Under the pieces are notes generated by a model that made no database searches, was not told the DNA's origin, and saw nothing but the letters and a program-made list of their open reading frames with translations. The position numbers and the translations under genes were made by a program. This document shows, in pieces, positions 18,098 to 26,731 of a stretch of DNA of 64,000 nucleotides (the first letter of the stretch is position 1; each line of letters starts with the position of its first letter). The stretch is from UBA5070 sp035352895 (GTDB taxonomy: Bacteria; Fibrobacterota; Fibrobacteria; UBA5070), in contig DAOPYN010000010.1 in the NCBI GenBank assembly GCA_035352895.1, forward strand, positions 1 to 64,000. The letters are read 5' to 3'.

Positions 18098-18487
18098 ATG
18101 ACCAAGAACCAACCACCCCTCGCCGGCAAGACGGTCCTGCTCGTCGAAGACGACGGCATGCTCATGCCGCTTCTGCAGTTGGTGTTGGAGGAGGTCGGCG
18201 CGAAGGTCCTGGCCACCCAGAGTCCCTCGGAGGCGCTCGACCTCGTGAAAAGCGCCTCGCATGTGGACGTACTGGTCACCGACATCGTGCTTCCCGAGCG
18301 TTCCGGATTCCTCCTCGCCGCGGACATCGCGATCCAGTTCCCCAAGGCCCGGGTCTTGTTCATTTCCGGTTTCGGGGATCCGGAGATCGGGGCGAGAGAC
18401 CTCCACCTGGAATTCGATACCCTCCTCAAGCCATTCCACCCCGAAGACTTCACGGCCAAGGTCGTCGCCTTGGCTCGGCGCAAATAG
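18098..18487 (+). CDS. single-domain response regulator
   Basis: A 129-residue CheY-like receiver with no output domain. Acidic residues E17/D18/D19, phospho-acceptor D62 in VTDIVLPERSG, S94-type position in LFISGFG and the conserved Lys in LLKPFHPEDF are all present, so it should be phosphorylatable. It could relay signals in a phosphorelay or bind a partner directly. No histidine kinase lies next to it. It ends 16 bases before the stop of a convergent gene. Confidence 0.85.
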   Translation: MTKNQPPLAGKTVLLVEDDGMLMPLLQLVLEEVGAKVLATQSPSEALDLVKSASHVDVLVTDIVLPERSGFLLAADIAIQFPKARVLFISGFGDPEIGARDLHLEFDTLLKPFHPEDFTAKVVALARRK

Positions 18488-18503
18488 CCGCGCCTCCGTT
18501 TCC

Positions 18504-19025
18504 CTAGCGGGAGACGTCCGAGGACTCGCCGGAGTCGGAAACGCCCAGGTCGGGATTGCAGAATTTCTGGACTTCCTCCAGCATCCTGCTGCATTCTTCG
18601 TTCCCCTCCCGGCCGGCCTTCGCGCACGCCTTCAGACGCCAAGCCACGCTCGAGAGGATCTTGCGGCTGGGTGGAACATCCATGCAGAATCCGTCCACGG
18701 GACGTGCGGCTTGCAGACACGAACCGAGGAACAGCCGATCTCCGATTTCCCCGAGAAAATCCGTGGAATCCAGCCGACCGACCACTTTCGCGACGCATTC
18801 GCTCTGGTCGTGGAGCTCTCCGTAGGCGCTCCCCTCCTGCTGGGCCTGGGCTCCTTTCTTGAGCAAGTCGTCCTTGTGCATGGAGATGAAGACCACCACC
18901 GCGACCACCACCATCCCCAGCAACAACGCGCCGCCGCCGAGGATTCCCACCACGATCTTCCAAGGGGCGATGCCCTTCCTCCTTGGAGAAGACTTGGGAT
19001 CGCTCCCCGGAACCGCCGAAGCCAT
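18504..19025 (-). CDS. single-pass membrane protein of unknown function
   Basis: A 173-residue protein with one strong membrane helix at about 22-47 (WKIVVGILGGGALLLGMVVVAVVVF) after a short basic N-terminus, so the C-terminal 125 residues are likely extracytoplasmic. That part has six Cys (for example SECVAK, GSCLQA, DGFCMD, KACAK, EECSR, KFCNP), which would allow three disulfides. The C-terminus is acidic and Ser-rich. I do not recognise a family. It follows the phosphate transporter on the same strand with four bases between, suggesting cotranscription. Confidence 0.6.
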   Translation of the reverse strand: MASAVPGSDPKSSPRRKGIAPWKIVVGILGGGALLLGMVVVAVVVFISMHKDDLLKKGAQAQQEGSAYGELHDQSECVAKVVGRLDSTDFLGEIGDRLFLGSCLQAARPVDGFCMDVPPSRKILSSVAWRLKACAKAGREGNEECSRMLEEVQKFCNPDLGVSDSGESSDVSR

Positions 19026-19029
19026 GGCC

Positions 19030-20019
19030 TCAGAGGACCTTGATCAGGACGGTTTCCAGGAGGTACCCGATGACCGCCGTGCTGGGGATGGTGATGAGCC
19101 AGGTCCAGAGCATCTTGCCCGCCACGTCCCAACGCACGGCGCTGAGCCTCTTGCTGGAGCCCACTCCCATGATGGCTCCGGAGATGCAGTGGGTGGTGGA
19201 CACGGGGACGCCGATGGTGCTCGCCGAAAGAATGACCGCCGAGGAGGTGAGTTCGGCCGCGAAACCGTTCACCGGCTGGAGCTTGATCATCTTGCCACCC
19301 ATCGTCTTGATGATGCGCCATCCGCCGGTGGATGTGCCGATGGCCATGGCAGTCGCGCAAGCGATCTTCACCCAGGTGGGGATGTACATGCTGCGGGAAT
19401 CCATCAGTCCCGCCGAGACCATGGCCATGGCGATGATCCCCATGGACTTCTGGGCGTCGTTGGAACCGTGGGACAGAGCCAGGAAAGACGCGGAAAGCCA
19501 TTGGAGGCCCTTGAAGTGCCGATTGACCTTCCCCGGAGCTGCCTTGCGGAAGATCCACATGATGGCGACCATCACCATGAAGCCGACGCCGAAACCGATC
19601 AGGGGCGAGAGGACCAGGGCCTTCAGGATCTTGAGGATCCCTTCCGGCTTGAGCGCGACGAATCCCTTGGCGGACACCGCCGCTCCGATGATTCCACCGA
19701 ACAGGGCGTGCGACGAACTGGAGGGGATGCCCTTGATCCAGGTGAAGATGTTCCAGAAGATGGCCGCCACCAGGGCCGAGGTCACCGTGGATGTGGTCAG
19801 GATGGTGGCGTCGACGATGTCGCCACCGATGGTCTTGGCCACCGCGGTGGAAAGGAACGCCCCCAGGAAATTGAAGCAGGCCGCTCCGGCCACCGCCACG
19901 CGCGGTGGAATGGCCCTGGTGGAGATGCCCGTGGCGATCGCGTTGGCGGCATCGTGCATGCCGTTGATGAGGTCGAAGACCAGGGCGAGGAAGACGATCA
20001 GGACGAGTGCGGTGGTCAT
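19030..20019 (-). CDS. inorganic phosphate transporter, Pit family (copy 1)
   Basis: A 329-residue polytopic inner-membrane transporter of the PiT family, which takes up metal-phosphate complexes by ion symport. Both halves of the internal duplication carry the signature: NGMHDAANAIAT near the N-terminus and SHGSNDAQKSMG in the middle, plus GIPSSSSHAL and GVPVSTTHCISG. It starts four bases after the DUF47 gene stop. A close paralogue with the same partner lies immediately upstream (20780-21772), so the unit is a tandem duplication with clearly diverged sequences. Confidence 0.9.
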   Translation of the reverse strand: MTTALVLIVFLALVFDLINGMHDAANAIATGISTRAIPPRVAVAGAACFNFLGAFLSTAVAKTIGGDIVDATILTTSTVTSALVAAIFWNIFTWIKGIPSSSSHALFGGIIGAAVSAKGFVALKPEGILKILKALVLSPLIGFGVGFMVMVAIMWIFRKAAPGKVNRHFKGLQWLSASFLALSHGSNDAQKSMGIIAMAMVSAGLMDSRSMYIPTWVKIACATAMAIGTSTGGWRIIKTMGGKMIKLQPVNGFAAELTSSAVILSASTIGVPVSTTHCISGAIMGVGSSKRLSAVRWDVAGKMLWTWLITIPSTAVIGYLLETVLIKVL

Positions 20020-20023
20020 CGGG

Positions 20024-20647
20024 TCAACCGTGCTTCAGCACGATGCCTTCGACGATTCCCGCGACATCTTCGGCCTTGTCCGTGGTGCCTTCCAGAAGTT
20101 CGTAGATGTCGCGCCAACGGATGACGTCCAGGACGTCGATCCCCGGCGAGAACAATCCCCCCAGGGCTTGGCGGGTGACGCGGTCGGCTTCGTTCTCCAG
20201 GCGGTTGATCTCGATGCAATAGGGACGCACCAGTTCCCATTGGAGCTTCTTGATCAGGGGCATCATGGCCAGGATCTGGGCGGCCTGGGCCTCGATGTAC
20301 TCGGAGAGGTTCTTGACCGGTTCCAGGGTGGTGTCGGTGATTCCGTACAGCACCATGTGGTCGGCGGCCGCTTCCATGGTGTCCATGCAATCGTCAAGCG
20401 CCAGGGTCAGCCGATGGATGTCCTCGCGGTCGATGGGGGTGATGAAGCTGCGGTCCAGCCGCACCAGCACCTCGTGGGTGAGCTGGTCGGCATCGTGTTC
20501 CAGCCGCTCCAGTTTGAGCGCGTTGGTCTTCAGGAGCGAGGAATCCAGGGAGATTTCCCGCAGAAGTCCCGCACCCTTGTGGAAAAGCTCCGCGGATTGG
20601 CGGAACATTTCGAAGAACTTCTCGTCGGTGGGGATCAGTTTGAACAT
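20024..20647 (-). CDS. DUF47 (PhoU-like) Pit accessory protein (copy 1)
   Basis: A 207-residue helical protein of the DUF47/Pit-accessory family, related to PhoU. Family features are DSSLLKTNALKLERLEHDADQLTH near the N-terminus and the metal-site-like ExxxD patterns in NRLENEADRVTR and RWRDIYELLEGTTDKAEDVA. These proteins are thought to modulate the neighbouring Pit transporter from the cytoplasmic side. It is nearly identical in places to copy 2 at 21780-22400, for example over the segment from DEKFFEMF to the first helix. A hairpin at 20733-20759 separates the two units. Confidence 0.88.
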   Translation of the reverse strand: MFKLIPTDEKFFEMFRQSAELFHKGAGLLREISLDSSLLKTNALKLERLEHDADQLTHEVLVRLDRSFITPIDREDIHRLTLALDDCMDTMEAAADHMVLYGITDTTLEPVKNLSEYIEAQAAQILAMMPLIKKLQWELVRPYCIEINRLENEADRVTRQALGGLFSPGIDVLDVIRWRDIYELLEGTTDKAEDVAGIVEGIVLKHG

Positions 20648-20732
20648 GGGTGCGACGTCCTCGCTGGTGTGTTCTGGATTGGGCCGACGGGAAATCTACC
20701 TCAAGATCCAGTATTTGAAACACCAGCGAGTC

Positions 20733-20759
20733 CGGTCGGCAACATTGCGTTGCCGACCG
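20733..20759 (-). terminator. perfect 11-bp hairpin between the two Pit units
   Basis: CGGTCGGCAAC (20733-20743) and GTTGCCGACCG (20749-20759) form a perfect stem with a five-base loop (ATTGC). It lies 21 bases beyond the stop of the second Pit gene in the direction of minus-strand transcription and upstream of the next DUF47 start. No T-run follows on the minus strand, so it is a poor intrinsic terminator; it may protect mRNA ends, pause polymerase or act as a Rho-type terminator hairpin. Confidence 0.55.
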
Positions 20760-20779
20760 ACTCTTCCCTCGGATCCGGC

Positions 20780-21772
20780 TTAGAAGACCATCATGAGGAG
20801 CTTTTCCGTGCCGTAGGCGATGGCCGCGGTGGCGGGGATGGTGAGCACCCAGGCGAACACCATCTGCCCGGCGATGTCCCAACGGACGGAATTCAGACGC
20901 CGGGTCATGCCCACGCCCATGATCGCCCCCGAAATGGAATGCGTGGTGGACACCGGAACACCCCACGACGAGGCGGTCAGGATCACGGTGGAGGCGGCGG
21001 CTTCGGCGGCGAATCCGTGCACGGGCTGGAGCTTGATCATCTTGTGGCCCAGCGTCTTGATGATCCTCCAACCGCCGGATGCGGTCCCGAGGGCCATCGC
21101 GGCGGCGCAGGAAAATTTCACCCACAGGGGGACGTGGATGTTGGCGGGATCCATGTACTGCCCGGCCACCAGCGCCATGACGATGATGCCCATGGATTTC
21201 TGGGCATCGCCCATCCCGTGGCTGAAGGCCATGATGCTGGCCGAGGCCATCTGGAGCCCCTTGAACCAGCGGTTGCTCCTGCCCGGTGGCACGTTCCGGA
21301 AGCCCCAGAGAATGCCGAGCATGATCAGGAAGGCGATTCCCCCACCGATGATGGGCGAGAAGACCAGTCCCTTGACCACCTTGACGATGCCGTCCACATG
21401 GAGCTTTCCGGTTCCCACGCTCGCGATGGCCGCGCCGATGACGCCGCCGATCAAGGCATGGGAGGAGCTCGAGGGGATCCCGAAGTACCAGGTGATCAGG
21501 TTCCAGAGGATCGCGGCGACCAGCGCGGCCATGACGGTGGTCTGGTTGATCACCGACGGATCCACGATCCCCTTGCCGATGGTCTTGGCCACCGCTTCCG
21601 ACCACAGGGCACCGATGAAGTTGAGGGAAGCGGCCATGAGGATGGCGTTGCGCGGCGAGAGCACCCGCGTGGACACCACCGTGGCGATGGAATTGGCGGT
21701 GTCGTGCATGCCGTTGATGTAGTCGAACACCAAGGCCAGGACGACGACGACGATGACGAGCGTGAGGAGCAT
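20780..21772 (-). CDS. inorganic phosphate transporter, Pit family (copy 2)
   Basis: A 330-residue PiT-family transporter, paralogous to the one at 19030-20019. Signatures are NGMHDTANSIATVVSTR at the N-terminus, FSHGMGDAQKSMG in the second repeat, FGIPSSSSHALIGG and GVPVSTTHSISG. Where copy 1 has SHGSNDAQ this copy has SHGMGDAQ, replacing the usual Asn, which could change substrate or ion preference. It begins seven bases after the stop of its DUF47 partner. Probable inner-membrane location. Confidence 0.9.
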   Translation of the reverse strand: MLLTLVIVVVVLALVFDYINGMHDTANSIATVVSTRVLSPRNAILMAASLNFIGALWSEAVAKTIGKGIVDPSVINQTTVMAALVAAILWNLITWYFGIPSSSSHALIGGVIGAAIASVGTGKLHVDGIVKVVKGLVFSPIIGGGIAFLIMLGILWGFRNVPPGRSNRWFKGLQMASASIMAFSHGMGDAQKSMGIIVMALVAGQYMDPANIHVPLWVKFSCAAAMALGTASGGWRIIKTLGHKMIKLQPVHGFAAEAAASTVILTASSWGVPVSTTHSISGAIMGVGMTRRLNSVRWDIAGQMVFAWVLTIPATAAIAYGTEKLLMMVF

Positions 21773-21779
21773 CGGCCGG

Positions 21780-22400
21780 TCACCCGTGCTTCAGGACGAT
21801 GCCTTCGACGATTCCGGCGACGTCTTCGGCCCGGTCCGTGGTGCCTTCCAGCAGCTCGTAGATGTCGCGCCAACGGATGACGTCCAACACGTCGATTCCC
21901 GGCGAGAACAGGTCTCCCAGAGCCTGCCGGGTGACGCGGTCGCCGTCGTTCTCCAGGCGGTTGATCTCGATGCAGAAGGGGCGGACCAGATCCCATTGGA
22001 GCTTCTTCACCAGGGGCATCATGGCCACGATCTGCTTGGCCTGGGCCTCGATGTATTCGGCCATGGATTTCACCGGTTCGGTGGTGGCCTCGATTCCGTA
22101 GAGGACCATGTGGTCGGTGGCCGCCTCCATGGTGTCCATGCAATCGTCCAGAGCCAGGGTCAACCGGTGGATGTCCTCGCGGTCGATGGGCGTGATGAAG
22201 CTGCGGTCCAGCCGCACCAGAACCTCGTGTGTGAGCTGGTCGGCGTCGTGCTCCAGGCGTTCCAGCTTCAGGGCGTTGGTCTTGATCAGGGAGTTGTCCT
22301 GGGCGATCTCGCGCAGAAGACCCGCCCCCTTCAGGAACAGGTTCGCCGACTGGGTGAACATCTCGAAGAACTTCTCGTCCGTGGGAATGAGCTTGAACAT
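21780..22400 (-). CDS. DUF47 (PhoU-like) Pit accessory protein (copy 2)
   Basis: A 206-residue helical protein, paralogue of 20024-20647. The N-terminus MFKLIPTDEKFFEMFTQSA and the segment LKLERLEHDADQLTHEVLV are almost unchanged between copies, while the ends of helices differ. The Asp/Glu patterns that bind metals in PhoU-like proteins are kept (RLENDGDRVTR). It is the first gene of its unit; GGATCC-rich sequence and AGGAGGATCC upstream of the start serve as the ribosome site. The 140 bases upstream (22401-22539) hold no gene and probably the promoter. Confidence 0.88.
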   Translation of the reverse strand: MFKLIPTDEKFFEMFTQSANLFLKGAGLLREIAQDNSLIKTNALKLERLEHDADQLTHEVLVRLDRSFITPIDREDIHRLTLALDDCMDTMEAATDHMVLYGIEATTEPVKSMAEYIEAQAKQIVAMMPLVKKLQWDLVRPFCIEINRLENDGDRVTRQALGDLFSPGIDVLDVIRWRDIYELLEGTTDRAEDVAGIVEGIVLKHG

Positions 22401-22539
22401 GCCTTGGGATCCTCCTGGATGGTCGTTCCATCCGTTCGTGTTTCGTTTCGTTCCTGCGCAAAGTTATCCCCCCCTTCCGGGTGGAAACCTCGTTGCAACA
22501 CGACGGAAACATCCCGGCCCGGACCAGGAAACACCCGGT

Positions 22540-22692
22540 TCAGCGCAGGAGACGCGCCAAAACGGCCACCAGCGGCTCCAAGGCCTGTTCCACCACCGCC
22601 CCGGCCACCAGATCCGACCACCACCCCAAGGCGAGCGCCACCAAGAGCAGCGCCCCCGCGGCGACCGCCGCGGCAAGGAGGGGAGTCTTCAA
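22540..22692 (-). CDS. possible 50-residue membrane protein downstream of pheT
   Basis: After the pheT stop at 22700, a TTG at 22692 opens a 50-residue frame that starts KTPLLAAAVAAGALLLVALALG, one clear membrane helix (about residues 4-24), followed by an amphipathic C-terminal half (VEQALEPLVAVLARLLR). The spacing of seven bases suggests coupling to pheT. It is short, has a weak start and matches nothing I know, so it may not be real; the clean helix and tight position argue for it. Confidence 0.35.
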   Translation of the reverse strand: MKTPLLAAAVAAGALLLVALALGWWSDLVAGAVVEQALEPLVAVLARLLR

Positions 22693-22699
22693 CGGACGG

Positions 22700-25135
22700 C
22701 TACTTGAGGGCGAATCCGGGAAGGCCCTCGATCCCCTGGCGGATCCCTTCCTGGATGGCGTTGACTTCCGCATCCGTGGGGGTCCGCTCGGCCGAACGGT
22801 AGAAGACCCGCACCAGTACGGCCTTCCGGTCGGAAGGCAACGGTGCGCCCTCGTACACGGAAACCAGGTTCACGGACTCGACCAATCCAGACCGGGCCAC
22901 CGGAATCCCGCGGACCGCTTCCACGACATCCATGGCCGGACGCGAACGGTCCACCACGGCGTTGAGCTCGCGGCTGGTCCCGGGGAATTCGCCGATGCGC
23001 GCCGACTGCGCGGGGGCTGCGGAATCCATCTGTTCCACCAGGGCGTCCAGGTCGAGCTCCCACACGTGCACCGGGAACTTGAGTCCCAGGTCTTCCTGCA
23101 CGAGCGGATGCAGCTCTCCGAAGAAGCCGACATCGACGCCACCCACGACCACGCGGATCTGCCGGCCGTCGTGGAGGAACGGCTCGGCCTTGCCGGAAGC
23201 GAACACGGGCGCGAGTCCCAGCTCGGAAAGCGCCCCTTCCAGCAGCCCCTTGGCCTTCCAGATGTCGGATTCCGTCTCGAGGCCGGTCCAGAGCCGATCG
23301 GCCCAGGGGCCGGTCACCAGGCCGGCCAGGCGGTTGGCTTCGCCGATCCCCGTCCTGCGGTGGGCCGCGAAGGCCTCGGGGAGGTCGGAGCCGAACACCC
23401 GGGCGCACTCGAACAGGCGCACCGACCGCTCCTGGCGGCGTGCATTGCGCGCGGCGGCCTTGAGCAGGTTCGCGATCGCCAAACGCGGCAGGCAGGCGGT
23501 TTCGTCGGACAGGGGATTGACCAACGGCACCAGCTTGGCGCGCGGGTCGTTTGCGGACAGGCGCAGACGATCCTGCTCGGCTTGCCCGATCAGGCGCAGC
23601 GAAAGCGTCTCGTGCAGGCCGCGCGAAACGAAGGCGCGTCGGATGCGGCGGGTCCATTTCTCGCGGGCGGGCAGGGCCACGGCGCTCACGGGAAACGAAG
23701 GGAACGAGATGGGGATGTTGTCGTAGCCCACCAGGCGCGCGACCTCTTCCAGCAAGTCGGCCTCGCCCGAGATGTCCGGGCGCCAGCCGGGAAGCTCCCA
23801 CCGCGTCGCCTGGGCGTCGGAGCCGGCCTTGCGGCATCCGATTCCTGTCAGAAGGTTCTCCACCCGGTCCTGCGGGACATCGAGCCCCAGGAGGCTGGCC
23901 GCGCGGTCGTGGCGCAACCTCACCACGGACTTTGCGGCCGGATGCTCGGGGGTGGTCAGGTCCCGCGGCACGTCGGAGGCGCCACCGCAGATGGAAAGGA
24001 TCAGGGAGGTCGCGTAGTCGGACACCGCGCGGGTGGCGAACGGGTCCACGCCCCGTTCGAAGCGGTACGAGCTGTCCGAGGCGCACTGGGTGCGTCGGGC
24101 CAGGAATCTTACGGTGGACGGCACGAAGCGCGCCGTTTCCAGGAAGATGTCGGAAGTGGTTCCCGATACGCCCGAATCGGCGCCTCCCATGACGCCGCCC
24201 AGGCACTGCGGGCCTTCGGCGTCGCAGATCGCGAGGTCGCCGGCGGTCAACGCCAGATTCCGTCCATCCAGCAAGGTGAGCGTCTCGCCCGCCTTGGCGC
24301 CGCGCACGTTCACGCATCCCCCGCGCAGCTTGGCGAGATCGAAGGCGTGCAGGGGTTGCCCCACTTCCAGGAGCACGAAGTTGGTGATGTCCACCAGGGC
24401 CGAGATGGGGCGCAGCCCCACCGTGCGCAGCAGGTTCTGCATCCAGGCGGGCGAAGGGCCGTCCTTCACGCCGCGGATGGTGCGTCCCACGTAGCGCGAG
24501 CAGCCGCAGCCGGGCTCGATCTGGACCGGAGTCGTCGCGGCTCCCGAAGCGGCCGGAAGAACCACCCCCTCCAGCGGATTCTTGAGCGCTCGCCCCAGGC
24601 GCAGGGCCAGCTCGCGTGCCAATCCCAGATGGCCGGTGGCGTCCGGACGGTTGGGGGTGACGTTGATCTCGAAGACCACGTCGGCGATGCCGGTGGCCTT
24701 CGAAAACTGCTCGCCCGTGGGCAGCGCCGCATCCAGCTCCAGGATGCCGTCGTGGCCGGCTCCCAGGCCGAGCTCGTCTTCGGCGCACAGCATCCCGAAG
24801 GAATCCATGCCGCGCACCTTGGCCGCCTTGATCTCCATGCCGCCGGGCATGACGGTGCCCACGGTGGCCAAGGCCGCCTTGATCCCGGCGCGCACGTTGG
24901 GCGCTCCGCAGACCACGGCCAGTTCCCGCGCGCCGTCCCAGACCACGCATTGCGAAAGCTTGGTTCCTTCCACCTTGGCGCACTGGCGCACCTCGGCCAC
25001 GACCACGCCGGGAAGGGCGTTCACCGCGGTCCACTCCTCCACCTCCAGGCCCACGGCGGTCAGGTGCGAGGCGATCTCCTCGGGGGTCTCGGTCAGGTCG
25101 ACCAAACGTTTCAGCCAGTTCAAGCTCGCCTTCAT
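22700..25135 (-). CDS. pheT: phenylalanyl-tRNA synthetase beta subunit
   Basis: An 811-residue beta subunit of the alpha2-beta2 PheRS, which charges tRNA-Phe. Domains follow the normal order: N-terminal tRNA-binding OB fold (about 39-150, with VRGMDSFGMLCAEDELGLG), B3/B4 editing region, B5 (around 400-470), the catalytic-like core and a C-terminal anticodon-binding FDX-ACB domain. The start at 25135 gives MKASLNWLKRLVDL, the standard beginning. Unusually, 182 bases separate it from pheS and contain a strongly folded element; pheS and pheT are usually adjacent. Confidence 0.95.
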   Translation of the reverse strand: MKASLNWLKRLVDLTETPEEIASHLTAVGLEVEEWTAVNALPGVVVAEVRQCAKVEGTKLSQCVVWDGARELAVVCGAPNVRAGIKAALATVGTVMPGGMEIKAAKVRGMDSFGMLCAEDELGLGAGHDGILELDAALPTGEQFSKATGIADVVFEINVTPNRPDATGHLGLARELALRLGRALKNPLEGVVLPAASGAATTPVQIEPGCGCSRYVGRTIRGVKDGPSPAWMQNLLRTVGLRPISALVDITNFVLLEVGQPLHAFDLAKLRGGCVNVRGAKAGETLTLLDGRNLALTAGDLAICDAEGPQCLGGVMGGADSGVSGTTSDIFLETARFVPSTVRFLARRTQCASDSSYRFERGVDPFATRAVSDYATSLILSICGGASDVPRDLTTPEHPAAKSVVRLRHDRAASLLGLDVPQDRVENLLTGIGCRKAGSDAQATRWELPGWRPDISGEADLLEEVARLVGYDNIPISFPSFPVSAVALPAREKWTRRIRRAFVSRGLHETLSLRLIGQAEQDRLRLSANDPRAKLVPLVNPLSDETACLPRLAIANLLKAAARNARRQERSVRLFECARVFGSDLPEAFAAHRRTGIGEANRLAGLVTGPWADRLWTGLETESDIWKAKGLLEGALSELGLAPVFASGKAEPFLHDGRQIRVVVGGVDVGFFGELHPLVQEDLGLKFPVHVWELDLDALVEQMDSAAPAQSARIGEFPGTSRELNAVVDRSRPAMDVVEAVRGIPVARSGLVESVNLVSVYEGAPLPSDRKAVLVRVFYRSAERTPTDAEVNAIQEGIRQGIEGLPGFALK

Positions 25136-25170
25136 GGCATTGTCTCCGCTAGTACCAGAAATTGTCCAGG

Positions 25171-25299
25171 CGCCGCCCTTCGATGTGGCGGCCCGAGAAA
25201 CAGTCCGCGATTCGCCGTTCCCTGAGTGATGGCCTGCCCCTCGATACAGCGACCTTCGGTCGCCACTCGGGGAACAGGCCATTGGTTCGAAGGGCGGCG
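25171..25299 (-). other. strongly folded RNA/DNA element between pheS and pheT
   Basis: A 13-base perfect inverted repeat (25171-25183 and 25287-25299, core GCCGCCCTTCGA) closes a 103-base interior. Inside it, ATGGCCTG (25229-25236) pairs with CAGGCCAT (25275-25282), CCCC (25237-25240) with GGGG (25269-25272), and GCGACC (25249-25254) with GGTCGC (25258-25263) around a three-base loop. GTGGCG (25185-25190) could alternatively pair with CGCCAC (25261-25266). It lies wholly between the two genes. It could be a regulatory leader for pheT, an RNA processing site or a non-autonomous palindromic repeat. No terminator-like T-run and no Phe-rich leader peptide is seen. Confidence 0.65.
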
Positions 25300-25317
25300 G
25301 ATCATGGTCAAGATGCC

Positions 25318-26346
25318 TTACGCCAATCCCTTGAACTGGCGCAGGAAGCGCATGTCGCCGGCGGTCAGGAGCCCGATGTCCTTGATGCCGTGTCTCAGCA
25401 TGGCCATGCGGTCCAGCCCGAATCCGAAGGCGAAGCCCTGGAATTCCTCCGGATCCACGTCGCTGTTCTTGAGCACGTTGGGATGCACCATGCCGCAACC
25501 GCCGATCTCCATCCAGCCTTCGCGGTCCAGCCCCACCGAGCGGCAATCCACGTCCATTTCTGCCGAAGGCTCGGTGAACGGGAAGAAGCTCGGGCGGAAG
25601 CGCAGCAGCGCGCCTTCGCCGTAGAGGGCGCGCACCATCGTGTAGATGGTCGCCTTCAGGTGTGAGAACGAAATGCCCTTGTCGAGCACCAGGCCTTCCA
25701 CCTGCGTGAACACCGGCGAGTGGGTCGCGTCCGAATCGCAGCGGTACACCTGCCCGCAGTTGAGCAGCCTAAACGGCGGCTTGCGGTCGCGCATCGCGTG
25801 GGGCTGGTAGTTCGAGGTGTGCGTGCGCAGGACCAGCGAATCCTCGCCACGTTCGCGCGACAGGAAGAACGTGTCCTGCATGTCGCGGGCGGGGTGGTCG
25901 TCGGCCACGTTCAGCGCGCTGAAATTGAACCATTCGGTGTCGATTTCCGGCGCATCGGCGATCTCGAAGCCCATGCCCACGAACAGATCCAGGATCTCGT
26001 CGCGCAGGGCCAGGAGAGGATGGAGCGTCCCGGGTTCGGCGCGATCGCCGGGAAGGGACAGATCCACGCGCTCGGAATCCAGGCGTGATTGCAGCGCCTG
26101 CGCCCGCAGGCGTTCCTGGAGCTGGTCTAGAGTGGATTCCACCGTCTGGCGCAGTGCTTGGACGGCGGCACCGAAGGTGGGTTTCTCTTCCGCGGAAAGA
26201 GCACCGAGGTGACGCATGAGGCCGGAGATTTCGCCCTTTTTGCCCAAGAAACGAGAACGCAGCTCGGCGAGCTGTTGCTCGCCGGCTGCGTTGATCTCGG
26301 ACGCGAGCGAAGCCCAGGCGGACCGGACTTCGTCAAGCGGATTCAT
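25318..26346 (-). CDS. pheS: phenylalanyl-tRNA synthetase alpha subunit
   Basis: A 342-residue catalytic subunit of PheRS, a class II synthetase. An N-terminal coiled coil (about 1-85, with RSRFLGKKGEISGLMR) is followed by the class II core: motif 2 around LLNCGQVYRCDSDATHSPVF, then RFRPSFFPFTEPSAEMDV and motif 3 FGFGLDRMAMLRHGI. The Ala/Phe-recognising pocket looks ordinary. Its start overlaps the rplT stop (TAATG), so translation is coupled to L20, and transcription should come from the infC promoter. Confidence 0.96.
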   Translation of the reverse strand: MNPLDEVRSAWASLASEINAAGEQQLAELRSRFLGKKGEISGLMRHLGALSAEEKPTFGAAVQALRQTVESTLDQLQERLRAQALQSRLDSERVDLSLPGDRAEPGTLHPLLALRDEILDLFVGMGFEIADAPEIDTEWFNFSALNVADDHPARDMQDTFFLSRERGEDSLVLRTHTSNYQPHAMRDRKPPFRLLNCGQVYRCDSDATHSPVFTQVEGLVLDKGISFSHLKATIYTMVRALYGEGALLRFRPSFFPFTEPSAEMDVDCRSVGLDREGWMEIGGCGMVHPNVLKNSDVDPEEFQGFAFGFGLDRMAMLRHGIKDIGLLTAGDMRFLRQFKGLA

Positions 26347-26696
26347 TAGGCGACCTTCGCGACCTCGACGACGCGCTTGAAAGCGGCCATGTCGGAGACG
26401 GCAAGATCGGCCAGGACCTTGCGGTCGAGTTCGATCTGGGCCTTGAGGAGGGCGGAGATCAAGCGGCTGTAGGTGGTTCCGCAGATGCGGGCGGCGGCGT
26501 TGATGCGCACGACCCACAGGCGGCGAGCCTGCCCCTTCTTGTCGCGACGATCGCGGTAGGCGTACTGGCGAGCACGGTCCACGGCCATCTTGGCGAGCTT
26601 GAACACGTTCTTCTTGCGGCCGAAGTATCCGGCGGCGGCAGCGATGATCTTCTTGCGGCGGTTGCGGGACGGAACCCGCTGAGTCGCTCTGGGCAT
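26346..26696 (-). CDS. rplT: 50S ribosomal protein bL20
   Basis: A 116-residue basic protein with the bL20 pattern: N-terminal basic extension MPRATQRVPSRNRRKKI, then AYRDRRDKKGQARRLWVVRINAA and GTTYSRLISALLKA. bL20 binds 23S rRNA early in 50S assembly and in many bacteria represses its own operon by binding the leader mRNA. It is the third gene of infC-rpmI-rplT and is followed directly by pheS. Confidence 0.97.
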   Translation of the reverse strand: MPRATQRVPSRNRRKKIIAAAAGYFGRKKNVFKLAKMAVDRARQYAYRDRRDKKGQARRLWVVRINAAARICGTTYSRLISALLKAQIELDRKVLADLAVSDMAAFKRVVEVAKVA

Positions 26697-26731
26697 TTCA
26701 ATTTACCTCGTGATTTGGAGAGCGGCGAAAT

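Noticed and set aside
18859..21880. Long plus-strand frames opposite the Pit/DUF47 genes
   Set aside because: The minus-strand frames have unmistakable PiT and DUF47 signatures; these are shadows.
25171..25299. T-box or Phe attenuator for pheT
   Set aside because: No T-box core sequence, no Phe-rich leader peptide and no terminator with a T-run can be seen, so I only call it a folded element.
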